From Solirubrobacterales bacterium (GTDB taxonomy: Bacteria > Actinomycetota > Thermoleophilia > Solirubrobacterales > Solirubrobacteraceae): DNA of 47,596 nucleotides. The translations under genes were made by a program, and so were the position numbers. A model generated the notes under the pieces. The model did not search any database. It was not told the DNA's origin and saw nothing but the letters and a program-made list of their open reading frames with translations. Shown here piece by piece: positions 40,279 through 47,596 of the stretch. The DNA is taken from the NCBI GenBank assembly GCA_003244205.1, contig QHBW01000038.1, positions 1 through 47,596 of the forward strand, written 5' to 3'. Each line of letters starts with the position of its first letter. The first letter of the stretch is position 1.

Positions 40279-41303
40279 TGGCCCCGACCGCGATTCGCCG
40301 ACCCCTGGCGGTCGTCACCTGGCTAGTGGTGTCGGTGGTGGGCCTGCTCGTCAGCCCGCTGTTGCTGGCCGTGGCGGCGGTGGCCGCGGCGCTTACCGGC
40401 CGGCCCCAGCCGCTTCTGGCCACCAAGCTGGTGATCGCCTACCTGGCTCGCGAGCTGTTGGTCCTGCTGGCCTGCGGAGGGCTGTGGTTGGTCACCGGCT
40501 TTGGCGCGCGGATCGCGTCGCGCCGCTCGCAGCGGCTGCATCTGCGGTTGCTGCGCTGGTTTGTCCACGGGCTCGCCCAGCGCGTCCTCACGCTGCTGGA
40601 CATCGAGATCGTCGCCGATCCCTCGCCCGAGGCCGAGCGGGCGCTTACCGACGAGAAGCCGCTGCTGTTCTTCAGTCGCCACGCCGGCCCGGGCGACACC
40701 GTGCTGCTCGTCGACCAGTTGCTCACCCGCTACGACCGCGCACCGAGCGTGGTGTTCAAGGAGACACTGACGATCGATCCGTGCGTGGACCTGATCGGCC
40801 ATCGCATGCCGCACGCCGTTCTCGACACCTCGGCCGCCGCGGACTGCGAGGCGCAGATCAAACTCGTCACCGGCGAACTTGGGCCGCGCGGGGTGCTGGT
40901 GCTGTTTCCGGAGGGCGGCAACTTCACCGCCGAGCGTCGCCGCCGCGCACTGCAGCACCTGCGCCGAAACGGTCAGCGGCGCCAGGCCGCGGCCGCCGAG
41001 CAGATGACCCACATGCTTCCGCCGCATCCCGCCGGGGCGCTGGCGGCGCTGCAGGCTAAGCCGGACGCGGACGTCATCTTCGCCGCCCATACCGGGCTCG
41101 GACTCGCGGCCTTCCCCCGCGAGCTGTGGCGCGAGACGCCGATCGGCCGCACGCTCAAGACCCGGATGTGGCTGGTCCCAGCGGCAGATCGGCCCCGGGG
41201 GGAGCAGGCGCAGACGGACTGGCTCAACGAGTGGTGGAAGCGCCTCGATGATTGGGTCGACGACCAGGGCGAAGAGGCGCCGATTAAGCAGGGGCCAAGC
41301 TGA
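40278..41303 (+). CDS. PlsC-like acyltransferase
   Basis: A 341-residue membrane acyltransferase of the 1-acylglycerol-3-phosphate acyltransferase superfamily. Two hydrophobic segments lie in the first 75 residues; the catalytic HxxxxD box is SRHAGPGDTVLL, the glycerol-phosphate binding region is VVFKETL, and VLFPEGGNFTAERR is the third block (FPEG). The unusual HAGPGD in place of NHxSxxD marks a divergent subgroup. Start at ATG 40278 (TGATG) or GTG 40275 (GTGA). Coupled with the patatin gene, it suggests deacylation/reacylation of lipids. Confidence 0.82.
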   Translation: MAPTAIRRPLAVVTWLVVSVVGLLVSPLLLAVAAVAAALTGRPQPLLATKLVIAYLARELLVLLACGGLWLVTGFGARIASRRSQRLHLRLLRWFVHGLAQRVLTLLDIEIVADPSPEAERALTDEKPLLFFSRHAGPGDTVLLVDQLLTRYDRAPSVVFKETLTIDPCVDLIGHRMPHAVLDTSAAADCEAQIKLVTGELGPRGVLVLFPEGGNFTAERRRRALQHLRRNGQRRQAAAAEQMTHMLPPHPAGALAALQAKPDADVIFAAHTGLGLAAFPRELWRETPIGRTLKTRMWLVPAADRPRGEQAQTDWLNEWWKRLDDWVDDQGEEAPIKQGPS

Positions 41304-41344
41304 GGCCCCCGCCGCTAGCACGTACCGGTAGGCGGCACAACTCT

Positions 41345-41655
41345 GGAGGTTGTCCGGATCGTCGTGGAACTTCGGTGGCGATCCTCACGGGTTGATGGTC
41401 AGACGGTAACGGGCTGGCGGGTCGCCTGACGGTCGCGGTTTTCTCGGCACCGAGCACCAAGCGCCTCCTAAATCTCCGCAGGCAGCTGCAACTCCGACGC
41501 CCCCGCGGCCGTGGCGACCTTCGAGCCGGATACCTTCTTCATGGCGGTCCTCCTGTCCTCTCGGACTTGGTTTGGCGACCACGAACGCTCCCAACCGGAG
41601 CGGACGAGGCGGGAGGACCGCCACCCAAACTTCTACGAGATCTCGGACAACCTCC
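41345..41655 (-). mobile_element. Internally deleted IS256 element B with both inverted ends (311 bp)
   Basis: GGAGGTTGTCCGGATCGTCG (from 41345, plus strand) and GGAGGTTGTCCGAGATCTCG (from 41655, minus strand) begin imperfect terminal inverted repeats of about 42 bp that both run on to GGTGGCGnTCCTC. Inside, a transposase start at ATG 41542 (MKKVSGSKVATAAGASELQL) stops at a TAG (41468) after 24 codons. The rest of the transposase is deleted, leaving a non-autonomous, MITE-like element that could be moved in trans if a full copy exists elsewhere. Confidence 0.75.
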
Positions 41656-41815
41656 TTCAATGCCCGCGGAGGTGAGTCAGCGACACGGACGGTGTGGACA
41701 CAGCGGTCCAAGATCTCCCGGATCGCCGCCAGCTTCATCTCGGGCGTGAGCGTGTCGCGATCGAGCGGCAGCTCTATGACCGCGGTGAGCCGGTCCAGCG
41801 CGGCCAGCGGCTGAG
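41656..41815 (-). pseudogene. Fragment resembling a serine-recombinase C-terminus
   Basis: The minus-strand frame entering element B reads LAALDRLTAVIELPLDRDTL, TPEMKLAAIREILDRCVHTV, RVADSPPRALKE and then meets the IS end at 41655. The pattern LTPEMKLAAIREILDRC resembles the helical C-terminal part of large serine recombinases, but the match is only by eye. No N-terminal catalytic domain is nearby. Confidence 0.35.
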
Positions 41816-41999
41816 AGCTGTGACGGCGTCGGTGTCGTACCCGCCCGCTGCGGGGCGCGGGGCGCCTCGTTTCCGCGGACCCGAGCACGCAGTTGCGGCT
41901 ACGACAGCCGCCGCGTCGCGCTGGCACCACGGGGCTCGGCTCGCTTCGTGACGGACGGCTCGGGCCAACTAGGCGCGTGCGCCGTGACACGAGAATCCT

Positions 42000-42818
42000 G
42001 TGCCGCGGGTCGCGTGTAGGCTCGTCATCGCGGCGACGCACGTGATCCTCCTTCCGGGCGGCGTGATGCCCGCCGAGCTCGCGTACGCCGCGCTCCTCCC
42101 GGCGCTGGGTGACGACGTCCTCGCGGTAGCGAAGGAGCTCGAGATGTACGCCGGGCCGGCGCCGCCGCCCGACTACACGCTCGGGCACGAGATCGACGGC
42201 ATCCTGCGCGCCGCCGACGATGCCGGGTTCGAGCACTTCCATCTGGTCCGGTACTCCGGCGGCGGCGCTTCGAGCGTCGCATTCGCCGCCGAGCACCCGG
42301 ACCGACTCGCGAGCCTCGCGCTGCTCGAGCCGGCGTGGATGGGAAACGACGCGCTCAGTCCCGAGGAGCAGGCGGTCTGGAGCGAGTTCGACGAGCTCGC
42401 GACCCTCCCTCCTGAGCAGATGATGCGCGCGTTCGTCGCCAACCAGCTCGCCCCCGGCGTGCAGCCGCCGCCTTCCCCGCCAGGCCCCCCGCCGCCATGG
42501 ATGGCCACCCGCCCGGGCGGATTGCGCACATTCATCACGACATTCAGGACCTCCAAGCTCGACCTCGACAGGCTGCGCTCATTCGAGCAGCCCGTCCTGT
42601 TCGTGCTCGGCGGCAAGAGCAACCCCGACTACTACGGTCGCATGGCGCAGCGCGCGAGCGCGATCTTCCCGAACCTCACGCTCGAGGTGTTCAACGATCG
42701 CCACCACTTCGACCCGCCGCACCGCATCGAGCCCGACCGCACGGCAGCCGTACTCCGCGCTCACTGGTCGCGCGCCGACGACGGACGAATCCCCGCGGCT
42801 CGGGTTCGACGCCCGTAG
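42000..42818 (+). CDS. Alpha/beta hydrolase
   Basis: A 272-residue alpha/beta hydrolase. VILLPGGVMPAELAYAALLPAL has the HG-like oxyanion strand, HLVRYSGGGASSVAFAAEHPDRL the nucleophile elbow (YSGGG), VLFVLGGKSNPDYY the acid region and FNDRHHFDPPHRI the catalytic His. No signal peptide. The first 14 residues from GTG 42000 are unlike the family; GTG 42042 (MILLPGG) is a good alternative start. Neither has a clear ribosome site. Substrate unknown. Confidence 0.75.
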   Translation: MPRVACRLVIAATHVILLPGGVMPAELAYAALLPALGDDVLAVAKELEMYAGPAPPPDYTLGHEIDGILRAADDAGFEHFHLVRYSGGGASSVAFAAEHPDRLASLALLEPAWMGNDALSPEEQAVWSEFDELATLPPEQMMRAFVANQLAPGVQPPPSPPGPPPPWMATRPGGLRTFITTFRTSKLDLDRLRSFEQPVLFVLGGKSNPDYYGRMAQRASAIFPNLTLEVFNDRHHFDPPHRIEPDRTAAVLRAHWSRADDGRIPAARVRRP

Positions 42819-43293
42819 TCACCGATCGACCTCGAGCGTGCTCATCCCTCCGCTGCCGGGGCCACCTCGAGCTCGCCGCGGATCACAGGAAGGGAGTCCG
42901 CAAGCACGAGATGCCCAAGTCCTACGACGAAGCAGGCGCCAACCGCTCGTCACCCGCGCCCCGACTCGAGCGCACCGCAGGCAAAGCGCAGACGCCGCGA
43001 GCGCACACCCGTCACGAACGCGGGACGCCAGTGCGTCGGGCCGCCGGCCCCTTCTGCAACGCCTCGGCGAGCGGAAGCCACCGTCGCCGCGGATCTCGTG
43101 CCCGCTTGGGACGAGGAGCCTCAGCGCGAGATGGAGCATCCGACCGCGCCGTTTGCATAGGCACGGCCCGTCCTGCCGGCGCGGTCCGACCCTGAACGCA
43201 GCTGCATACCACGCGCTCGCAATCTCGCCAGCGCCCAGCTCACGCTAACCGGCGGGTGGAGCGGTGCGGCTGAGCCGAAGTTGGCGTGCTCTC
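42819..43293. other. Intergenic, nothing recognised
   Basis: About 475 bases between convergent genes. Arg/Pro/Ala-rich frames on both strands have no start signals or motifs. It may be degenerate sequence within the accessory region. Confidence 0.45.
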
Positions 43294-45870
43294 TTAGCGA
43301 TCCATTTGAGTGTCGTGAGGCCGTTTGACCTGGGTGTGGGTGGCGGTCTTGAAGCACCCGCGGTAGTGGCGCACGCTGGTGATCACGGCGCCGTCGCTCT
43401 GGTAGGAGACGATTCGCACTGTGAAGACGCCCTGCGGGAGTCGGTTCAGCGTAAGCCGCTTGAGGTTGTGGGCGCGGCGCACAACCCGGAGGTGGCCGTT
43501 GACATAGATCGTTGCCTTCACGATCCGCTGGCCGACGCGATGGTGCAGGGTGAAGCTCAATCGCCGTGGGTGGGTGCAGCGCACGGTTAGGCTCGCGGGT
43601 TGGTTCACGAAGGGCTGGTAGTCCCGGCAGGGTTCGCCCCTGAGGCCGGGACAGGACGGCAGCCCGGCCGGAACGTTCACGCCCGGCACCACCGGGAGCA
43701 GGAGGCTCGATGGCATGAGCTTGGAGGAGGCGATCGAGACCGTCGCGGGCCCCGTCGGCTGCGTCTCGCTGAACGACCAGATTGGCTGGTCGCCGTTGGG
43801 GGCGGTGATCGTCACGCGGATGCGCGATCCGGCCCGGTATGCGTGCGCCTCGTAGTAAAGCGGGATCGTGGCCCTGACGAATTGGTTGGGCGGCAGAGGC
43901 GATACGTCGGCGGCTCGAAGGCTCAAGACGGGCTCGAGCGGCGTGCTCTTGGGGGCATCGAGCTTACGCTCGTTGGCTCGCAACCAGCCATTCTGCACGA
44001 AGGTCTCCTTGCCGTCGGGCCTGACCTCGCTGATCGTGGCCTGGAGATCGACATTCGGGCTCGAGGAACGGACCCAGACGCGTACTGCACCGGCGCCGAT
44101 GACGGTCGTGTTGTCGCTCAGTGGGCTGGTCAGGTAGGACACCGCGCTCCCGGCTGGGTTCTGCAGCCACTTGTATGGCGGTGTCGCGGTCCACAGTCCT
44201 CCGGAGCCGGCTGCCGTGTCGCCGGTGAAGTCGGTCAGCGGCCGGGCATGGGCGTTCCAGCTGAACGAGTTGGCCCCCGCTCTAGCGGGTGGCGTGTCGC
44301 CGAGCGCGCCACTGGCCGAGAGATACCAGGAGCGGGCGGTGGTGCCCGGGATCGGGAAGCTTGGGAAGGACTGCTCGAAGCCGGGCTTCGGCTCGCCGGG
44401 ATTCGAGCCGCCGGCGCCGTTATCGAACAGGATGCGGATGGGCTGGAGCTGCTCGAACGCCGCCAGTGCCCCCGCGTAGGTCGGCTGCTGCTGGATCGGG
44501 TCGGGCGGCAGCGTGACCCCATTGATCCCCATCGCCGCCTGGTAGATCAGCGGCGCGCCGGCTTGGATCGCGGCGGAGTTGAGGATCGGCGCCTGCTGGG
44601 CGACAAAGAGCTCGAGGAAGTCGTACCAGCGGTTGAGCGTCTCCGGATCAAGCGAGTCGACGTGGGTGCCATTCGTGAACGTGAACCACTTGCGGTTGGT
44701 GCCGGCAAACTGCTCGGCCAGGGTCGGGCAGTGACCGCCCGTCTGCTCGTCGGTGAACTGGCAGGCCATGTACACCGGGACATTGATCTTCTTGACGAAC
44801 GTGACCGGCGCCAGCGGATCGGCGACCGCTGGCTGGTAGTGGTCGTTGGCGCGGATCTTCGCCAGCAGATCCGCGGACTCCCCGTGCAGGACCTGGTTGT
44901 CCTTGCACGTCTGGTCGCCCTGCTGGATCTGCTGGTAAGCCCAGCTCTGTCCGGCATTGGGCCCCGCCGGCAGGGCGTCGTGAACTCGCTCCTTGGCCCA
45001 GCCCACCGCGAATCCCGTGTTCAGAATGCCGCCCGGATAGAGGGTCGTCTGCGTCGCGTCGATCACCGAGAGCGGCGAGATCGCAGCCAGGCTCGGCGGC
45101 TCGGTCTGCGCGGTGAAGAGCTGGCTGATCCCGCCGTAGGAAATGCCCATCATCCCGACCTTCTGATGCGCAACCCAAGGCTGGTGCGCGACCGTCTCGA
45201 CCACGTCGTACCCGTCGAGGCTCTGAAGCGGCTCGAAGAAGTCGAACGCGCCGCCCGAGCAGCCGGTACCACGCATGTTGACGTCGACCACCGCGAACCC
45301 CATCAGGTTGGCGATCACAGCGATCCCGTTCTGCGGGCCGGCCGGGTCCGCGTACCCATAGCCCGAGTACTCGATCAAGGTCGGATATGGCGCTCCGACC
45401 GGGATCTGCGGCAAATGAACGCCGCTCGGCAAAGGCAGCGCGTTCGTCACGTCCTGCGGCGGGTGCACGTCGATGGCCAGCTTTATTCCATCGCGGGTCG
45501 TCAGATAGCCGTAGCCGCGCGACGGGATCACCTGGTTGTAGATGTCCGTGCTAGGCGGGGCCGATCGGGTCGAGAGCACCGTCAGCGGCCCCGACGTCGC
45601 TCCCCCCTGGGAGACGCGGTAGCCACTTCCCGGCCTCACGTTGCGAAACAGAAGGCCGCCCAGCGCGTCGGCTCGCTGCGTGGCGATCGTGCGGCCAGCC
45701 GGGTCTAGGAGCGACGTCTGCGCGCCCGGCCCCAGACCGGTCACGTAGACCTGCTCGACGCTGCCCTGCGCGCTGAACGACGCCTCGGCCGCAACCGTTC
45801 CGGCCATCAACACGAACACCAAGACAGCAGCACCCACGCAAAGGCGTACTCTCCAAACCACGTCGCACAC
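43294..45870 (-). CDS. Secreted CocE/NonD-family hydrolase (X-Pro dipeptidyl-peptidase S15 type)
   Basis: An 858-residue exported serine hydrolase. A signal peptide (VGAAVLVFVLMAGTVAAEAS) is followed by a small beta domain and an S15-type catalytic domain: TLIEYSGYGYADP, VNMRGTGCSGGAFDFF (oxyanion region), GMMGISYGGISQLF with Ser244, and NGTHVDSLDPET with the likely His. The jelly-roll C-terminal domain (VWVRSSSPNVDLQATISEV) is typical, and a final Ig-like, basic segment of about 110 residues is extra. Such enzymes cleave esters or X-Pro peptides. Full length and intact although it lies in the island. Confidence 0.85.
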   Translation of the reverse strand: MCDVVWRVRLCVGAAVLVFVLMAGTVAAEASFSAQGSVEQVYVTGLGPGAQTSLLDPAGRTIATQRADALGGLLFRNVRPGSGYRVSQGGATSGPLTVLSTRSAPPSTDIYNQVIPSRGYGYLTTRDGIKLAIDVHPPQDVTNALPLPSGVHLPQIPVGAPYPTLIEYSGYGYADPAGPQNGIAVIANLMGFAVVDVNMRGTGCSGGAFDFFEPLQSLDGYDVVETVAHQPWVAHQKVGMMGISYGGISQLFTAQTEPPSLAAISPLSVIDATQTTLYPGGILNTGFAVGWAKERVHDALPAGPNAGQSWAYQQIQQGDQTCKDNQVLHGESADLLAKIRANDHYQPAVADPLAPVTFVKKINVPVYMACQFTDEQTGGHCPTLAEQFAGTNRKWFTFTNGTHVDSLDPETLNRWYDFLELFVAQQAPILNSAAIQAGAPLIYQAAMGINGVTLPPDPIQQQPTYAGALAAFEQLQPIRILFDNGAGGSNPGEPKPGFEQSFPSFPIPGTTARSWYLSASGALGDTPPARAGANSFSWNAHARPLTDFTGDTAAGSGGLWTATPPYKWLQNPAGSAVSYLTSPLSDNTTVIGAGAVRVWVRSSSPNVDLQATISEVRPDGKETFVQNGWLRANERKLDAPKSTPLEPVLSLRAADVSPLPPNQFVRATIPLYYEAHAYRAGSRIRVTITAPNGDQPIWSFSETQPTGPATVSIASSKLMPSSLLLPVVPGVNVPAGLPSCPGLRGEPCRDYQPFVNQPASLTVRCTHPRRLSFTLHHRVGQRIVKATIYVNGHLRVVRRAHNLKRLTLNRLPQGVFTVRIVSYQSDGAVITSVRHYRGCFKTATHTQVKRPHDTQMDR

Positions 45871-45955
45871 TCAACCACATCCTATCTGCCGAGGTCGCAG
45901 TTCCACGCCACCGGCCACTCGCTGGGATCCGGTCCTCGGCAACCAAGCGGCAAAC

Positions 45956-46245
45956 GGGAAGTGTCCGATCCTCTGTGTAGGCATGAGCGAAAAGGAGTCT
46001 CATGTCTACGAGGACCAAGACCCGCGGACCGGTCAAAAGGCATGCCCCACCGACCCGAGAGAGGGTGTGCGTTTTTCTGTGTAGGCGGGGTGGGTGTTGG
46101 TTAGTCAGGTAGTCGGTCTTCGAAGTGAATCTTGAACGCGAGTAGCGCCGCTGTCCAGTTCCGGGTCTTGGTCCAGGCGGGCACGGCGTTTGTGATCGCG
46201 AGGTAGACCAGCTTTCGGGCGGCGTCCTCGTTGGGAAGTGTCCCT
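45956..46245. mobile_element. Two fused IS256 ends: left end with transposase start, and opposite copy's C-terminus
   Basis: GGGAAGTGTCCGATCCTCTG (45956 on) and GAGGGTGTGCGTTTTTCTGT (46061 on), both continuing to GTGTAGGC, are IS256-type terminal repeats in the same orientation. After the first, AAAAGGAG and ATG 46001 (MSTRTKTRGPVKR) begin a plus-strand transposase that is cut at the second end. Inside the second, the minus strand encodes NEDAARKLVYLAITNAVPAW and RNWTAALLAFKIHFEDRLPD, the transposase C-terminus, with TAA at 46101-46103. Thus two broken copies in opposite orientation abut. Confidence 0.7.
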
Positions 46246-46470
46246 TAGTTGTGGTCGCTTTGTCACTGTCAGTATTACCGACCGCCACCGTGCGACTATC
46301 ACGACTCGTCAGCTTGCAAGGTGACACTGCGAGAGTAACGGTCTCCACGCGAGAGTGACACGCCGCGCATCGAGCGTCGGTCGAGGGCCGGGAAGTCCTG
46401 TGGAGGCCAACCCGCAGGTCGCCTCGTTGTTCGGGGTTTCGGGGTCGAGGCGCACGAAACGACCTCTGTA
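46246..46470. other. Probable mobile-element debris
   Basis: Short imperfect repeats such as GCGAGAGTAACGGTCTCCAC and GCGAGAGTGACAC resemble ends or flanks of insertion sequences, but no transposase is encoded and I cannot assign a family. Confidence 0.35.
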
Positions 46471-46506
46471 TCTCCTATCCCATGACGTTGCCATAGGGAG
46501 AGGAGA
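46471..46506 (+). repeat. 25-bp direct repeat, right copy, within an imperfect hairpin
   Basis: 46482-46506 repeats the end of gabD (34243-34267) with one mismatch. TCTCCTATCCCAT (46471-46483) just before it is the inverse complement of the last part of the left copy, so the site can fold as a stem with the loop GACGTTGCC. Confidence 0.65.
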
Positions 46507-46629
46507 GGTCCCTGGAACCTAGCCCGGCCCACTGAGTGGGACCTTCACTGCCAATGGGCAGCCAAGACGGCGCGTAGTCCGCCCCGCGTCCGGGTACCCC
46601 ACCGTTGTCAATTCGGGTTTGGAGGAGCG

Positions 46630-47022
46630 ATGTCCACAGGAGTGCTGGTCGTCCTTGTCGTTGTTGTCGTCCTTGTCGTGGCCGCCCTCGGCATCTACAT
46701 CGCACAGCGCCGCGCCCGCGGGCGCGATCTGAAGCGCGAGCGGCTGACCACGAATCTCGAGGGGCATCGCCAGCAGGCAGAGGGTCATTTCGTCACCGCT
46801 CCACAGTTGAGCGATGAGGCCGAGGCGGCTCGACAATCCGCCGCCGCTCACGCGAGCGAGGCGGACCGATACGAGGACGCTGCGCGAGCCGAGCGAGACT
46901 TGGCGGCGCGTGACAAACACGAGGCCGAGGCGCTCGAGCGCCGCGCGGATGATAGGCGTCGCGCTGGCGCATTGCACGACCAGCGCGCCGAGGCAACCGA
47001 ACAGGAGTTGGAGAAGCTCTAG
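46630..47022 (+). CDS. Membrane-anchored coiled-coil protein
   Basis: A 130-residue protein with one N-terminal membrane helix (VLVVLVVVVVLVVAALGIYI), a basic stop-transfer segment (AQRRARGRDLKRER) and an Ala/Glu/Arg-rich coiled coil for the remaining 85 residues. GGAGG lies 6 bases before the ATG. The helix is not a cleavable signal peptide, so the coil should face the cytoplasm. Similar small proteins occur in actinobacteria without a known role. It lies just outside the right direct repeat. Confidence 0.7.
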   Translation: MSTGVLVVLVVVVVLVVAALGIYIAQRRARGRDLKRERLTTNLEGHRQQAEGHFVTAPQLSDEAEAARQSAAAHASEADRYEDAARAERDLAARDKHEAEALERRADDRRRAGALHDQRAEATEQELEKL

Positions 47023-47281
47023 CCCGGGTCCCCGTCGGGTATCGCGCCGGTTCGCCTGCCTGCGTCAGAGCAGGCCGCGCGGCTCTTACCGGGTAGGGCA
47101 GCCTGCCCGTTCCCCAAGCCACAGCGAGGCCGCATTCGTAGCGCATCGGCAAGTCCGAGGGATGGGCGGTCTCTTGACAAGGTGCCGGCCTCGCACGTTT
47201 TCGTGCCCGACGCGGGTAGCTGCTTCGCCGTATTCCGCATCTCAGCCAGGCATGCGGCCCTGGTCACAGGCCAGCCGTCTT

Positions 47282-47596
47282 CTACGCGCCCGACGACGGG
47301 TTTTCTGTTACTTGCGGCGCGCGGGTTTTCGTCCTGAGCCCGAAGCCCAGCAGGAGCATTAGAACACCTACCAGCACCAGGATGCGGATGTCCAGGCCGG
47401 TGAAGGGAAGGGTCTGCTGGCTGAGGTGTGTTATCGCGACTGACGCTGGAGTGGCTGCCCGGGCCGCTGAGGCTGTTGGCGCCCTCGCCAGGGTCATGCC
47501 GCCAGCGCCCGTGGAGTCGCCGCCCGTGCTGGTAGCGCCCGTGCTGCCAGCGCCTGTGGCATTGCTGCCGCCGGTGGTGCTCCCGCCGCCTCCCGT
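47282..47596 (-). CDS. C-terminus of an LPXTG-type surface protein, start beyond window
   Basis: The frame is open to the window edge. It shows a Gly/Ser/Thr/Ala-rich low-complexity stalk (GSTGATSTGGDSTGAGG), then LPFTG, a hydrophobic helix (IRILVLVGVLMLLLGFGL) and a basic tail (RTKTRAPQ). This is a complete sortase sorting signal: the protein would be exported and cross-linked or membrane-held at the cell surface. An ATG at 47497 would give only the sorting signal, so the true gene continues upstream. Confidence 0.75.
   Translation of the reverse strand, partial: TGGGGSTTGGSNATGAGSTGATSTGGDSTGAGGMTLARAPTASAARAATPASVAITHLSQQTLPFTGLDIRILVLVGVLMLLLGFGLRTKTRAPQVTENPSSGA

Noticed and set aside
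43600-45708. A 702-codon open frame on the plus strand
   Set aside because: It is antisense to the CocE-type hydrolase, is Arg/Gly-rich, has no motif and no ribosome site; such long shadows are expected at this GC content.
46233-46244. GGGAAGTGTCCC as a third IS256 end
   Set aside because: The same bases encode GHFP of the transposase C-terminal region (GHFPNEDAAR with a 1-base shift), so an independent end is not needed; the case is ambiguous.
46310-46370. Two GCGAGAGT(A/G)AC repeats as an IS21-like end
   Set aside because: Too short and isolated; no transposase or helper ATPase sequence adjoins them.

Overview
The window is 47.6 kb of very GC-rich bacterial chromosome. Protein-level similarities, the glutamate (C5) route to heme, many GTG/TTG starts, dense 4-bp start/stop overlaps and many promoters that lie directly on the start codon point to an actinobacterium, most likely of the Thermoleophilia/Solirubrobacterales type. 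That placement is an inference from protein style; no rRNA is present, and I found no tRNA or CRISPR array.

Layout. 1-3.4 kb: biotin ligase (cut by the window edge) coupled to a SAM hydrolase, two tandem paralogous small genes behind a strong promoter, a truncated hemoglobin and a small ABM-type protein. 3.5-6.4 kb: a sulfur-detoxification cassette made of a rhodanese fossil, an ArsR-type repressor with a palindromic operator, a metallo-beta-lactamase/double-rhodanese fusion and a TauE-type exporter. 6.7-7.9 kb: a TacA/TacT-like toxin-antitoxin pair and a YdeI-like gene. 8.4-12.6 kb: a secreted esterase, a chimeric pseudogene and a TetR-glycosyltransferase cassette. 12.6-20.8 kb: a minus-strand superoperon (sirC-moaC-RDD remnant-mogA-ccmABCD-hemA-hemC-cobA/hemD) joining siroheme, heme, cytochrome c maturation and molybdenum cofactor genes. 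20.8-24.2 kb: a ferritin-like R2/SCP2 fusion, an aldehyde dehydrogenase homologue without its catalytic residues and a small protein whose upstream ORF has a hairpin over its ribosome site. 24.3-34.3 kb: mostly housekeeping genes (rarA, M20 peptidase, methylmalonyl-CoA epimerase, PAP2, ychF, mscL, exonuclease) and a MaoC / TPP enzyme / aldehyde dehydrogenase run.

34.2-46.5 kb looks like an accessory island. A 25-bp direct repeat (24/25 identical) sits at the 3' end of the succinate-semialdehyde-type dehydrogenase gene (34243-34267) and again at 46482-46506. Between the copies lie three sets of IS256 debris (one a 311-bp element with both inverted repeats), truncated genes, a 69-bp repeated leader, a second, damaged copy of the TetR-glycosyltransferase cassette, a patatin/acyltransferase pair and a large secreted CocE-type hydrolase. 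Beyond it are a membrane-anchored coiled-coil protein and the C-terminus of an LPXTG-type surface protein.

Across the window, genes with clear starts repeatedly show a TAnnnT-like -10 box 6-7 bases before the start codon (sometimes 8-10), so leaderless transcription is probably common in this organism; I used this to choose several starts.
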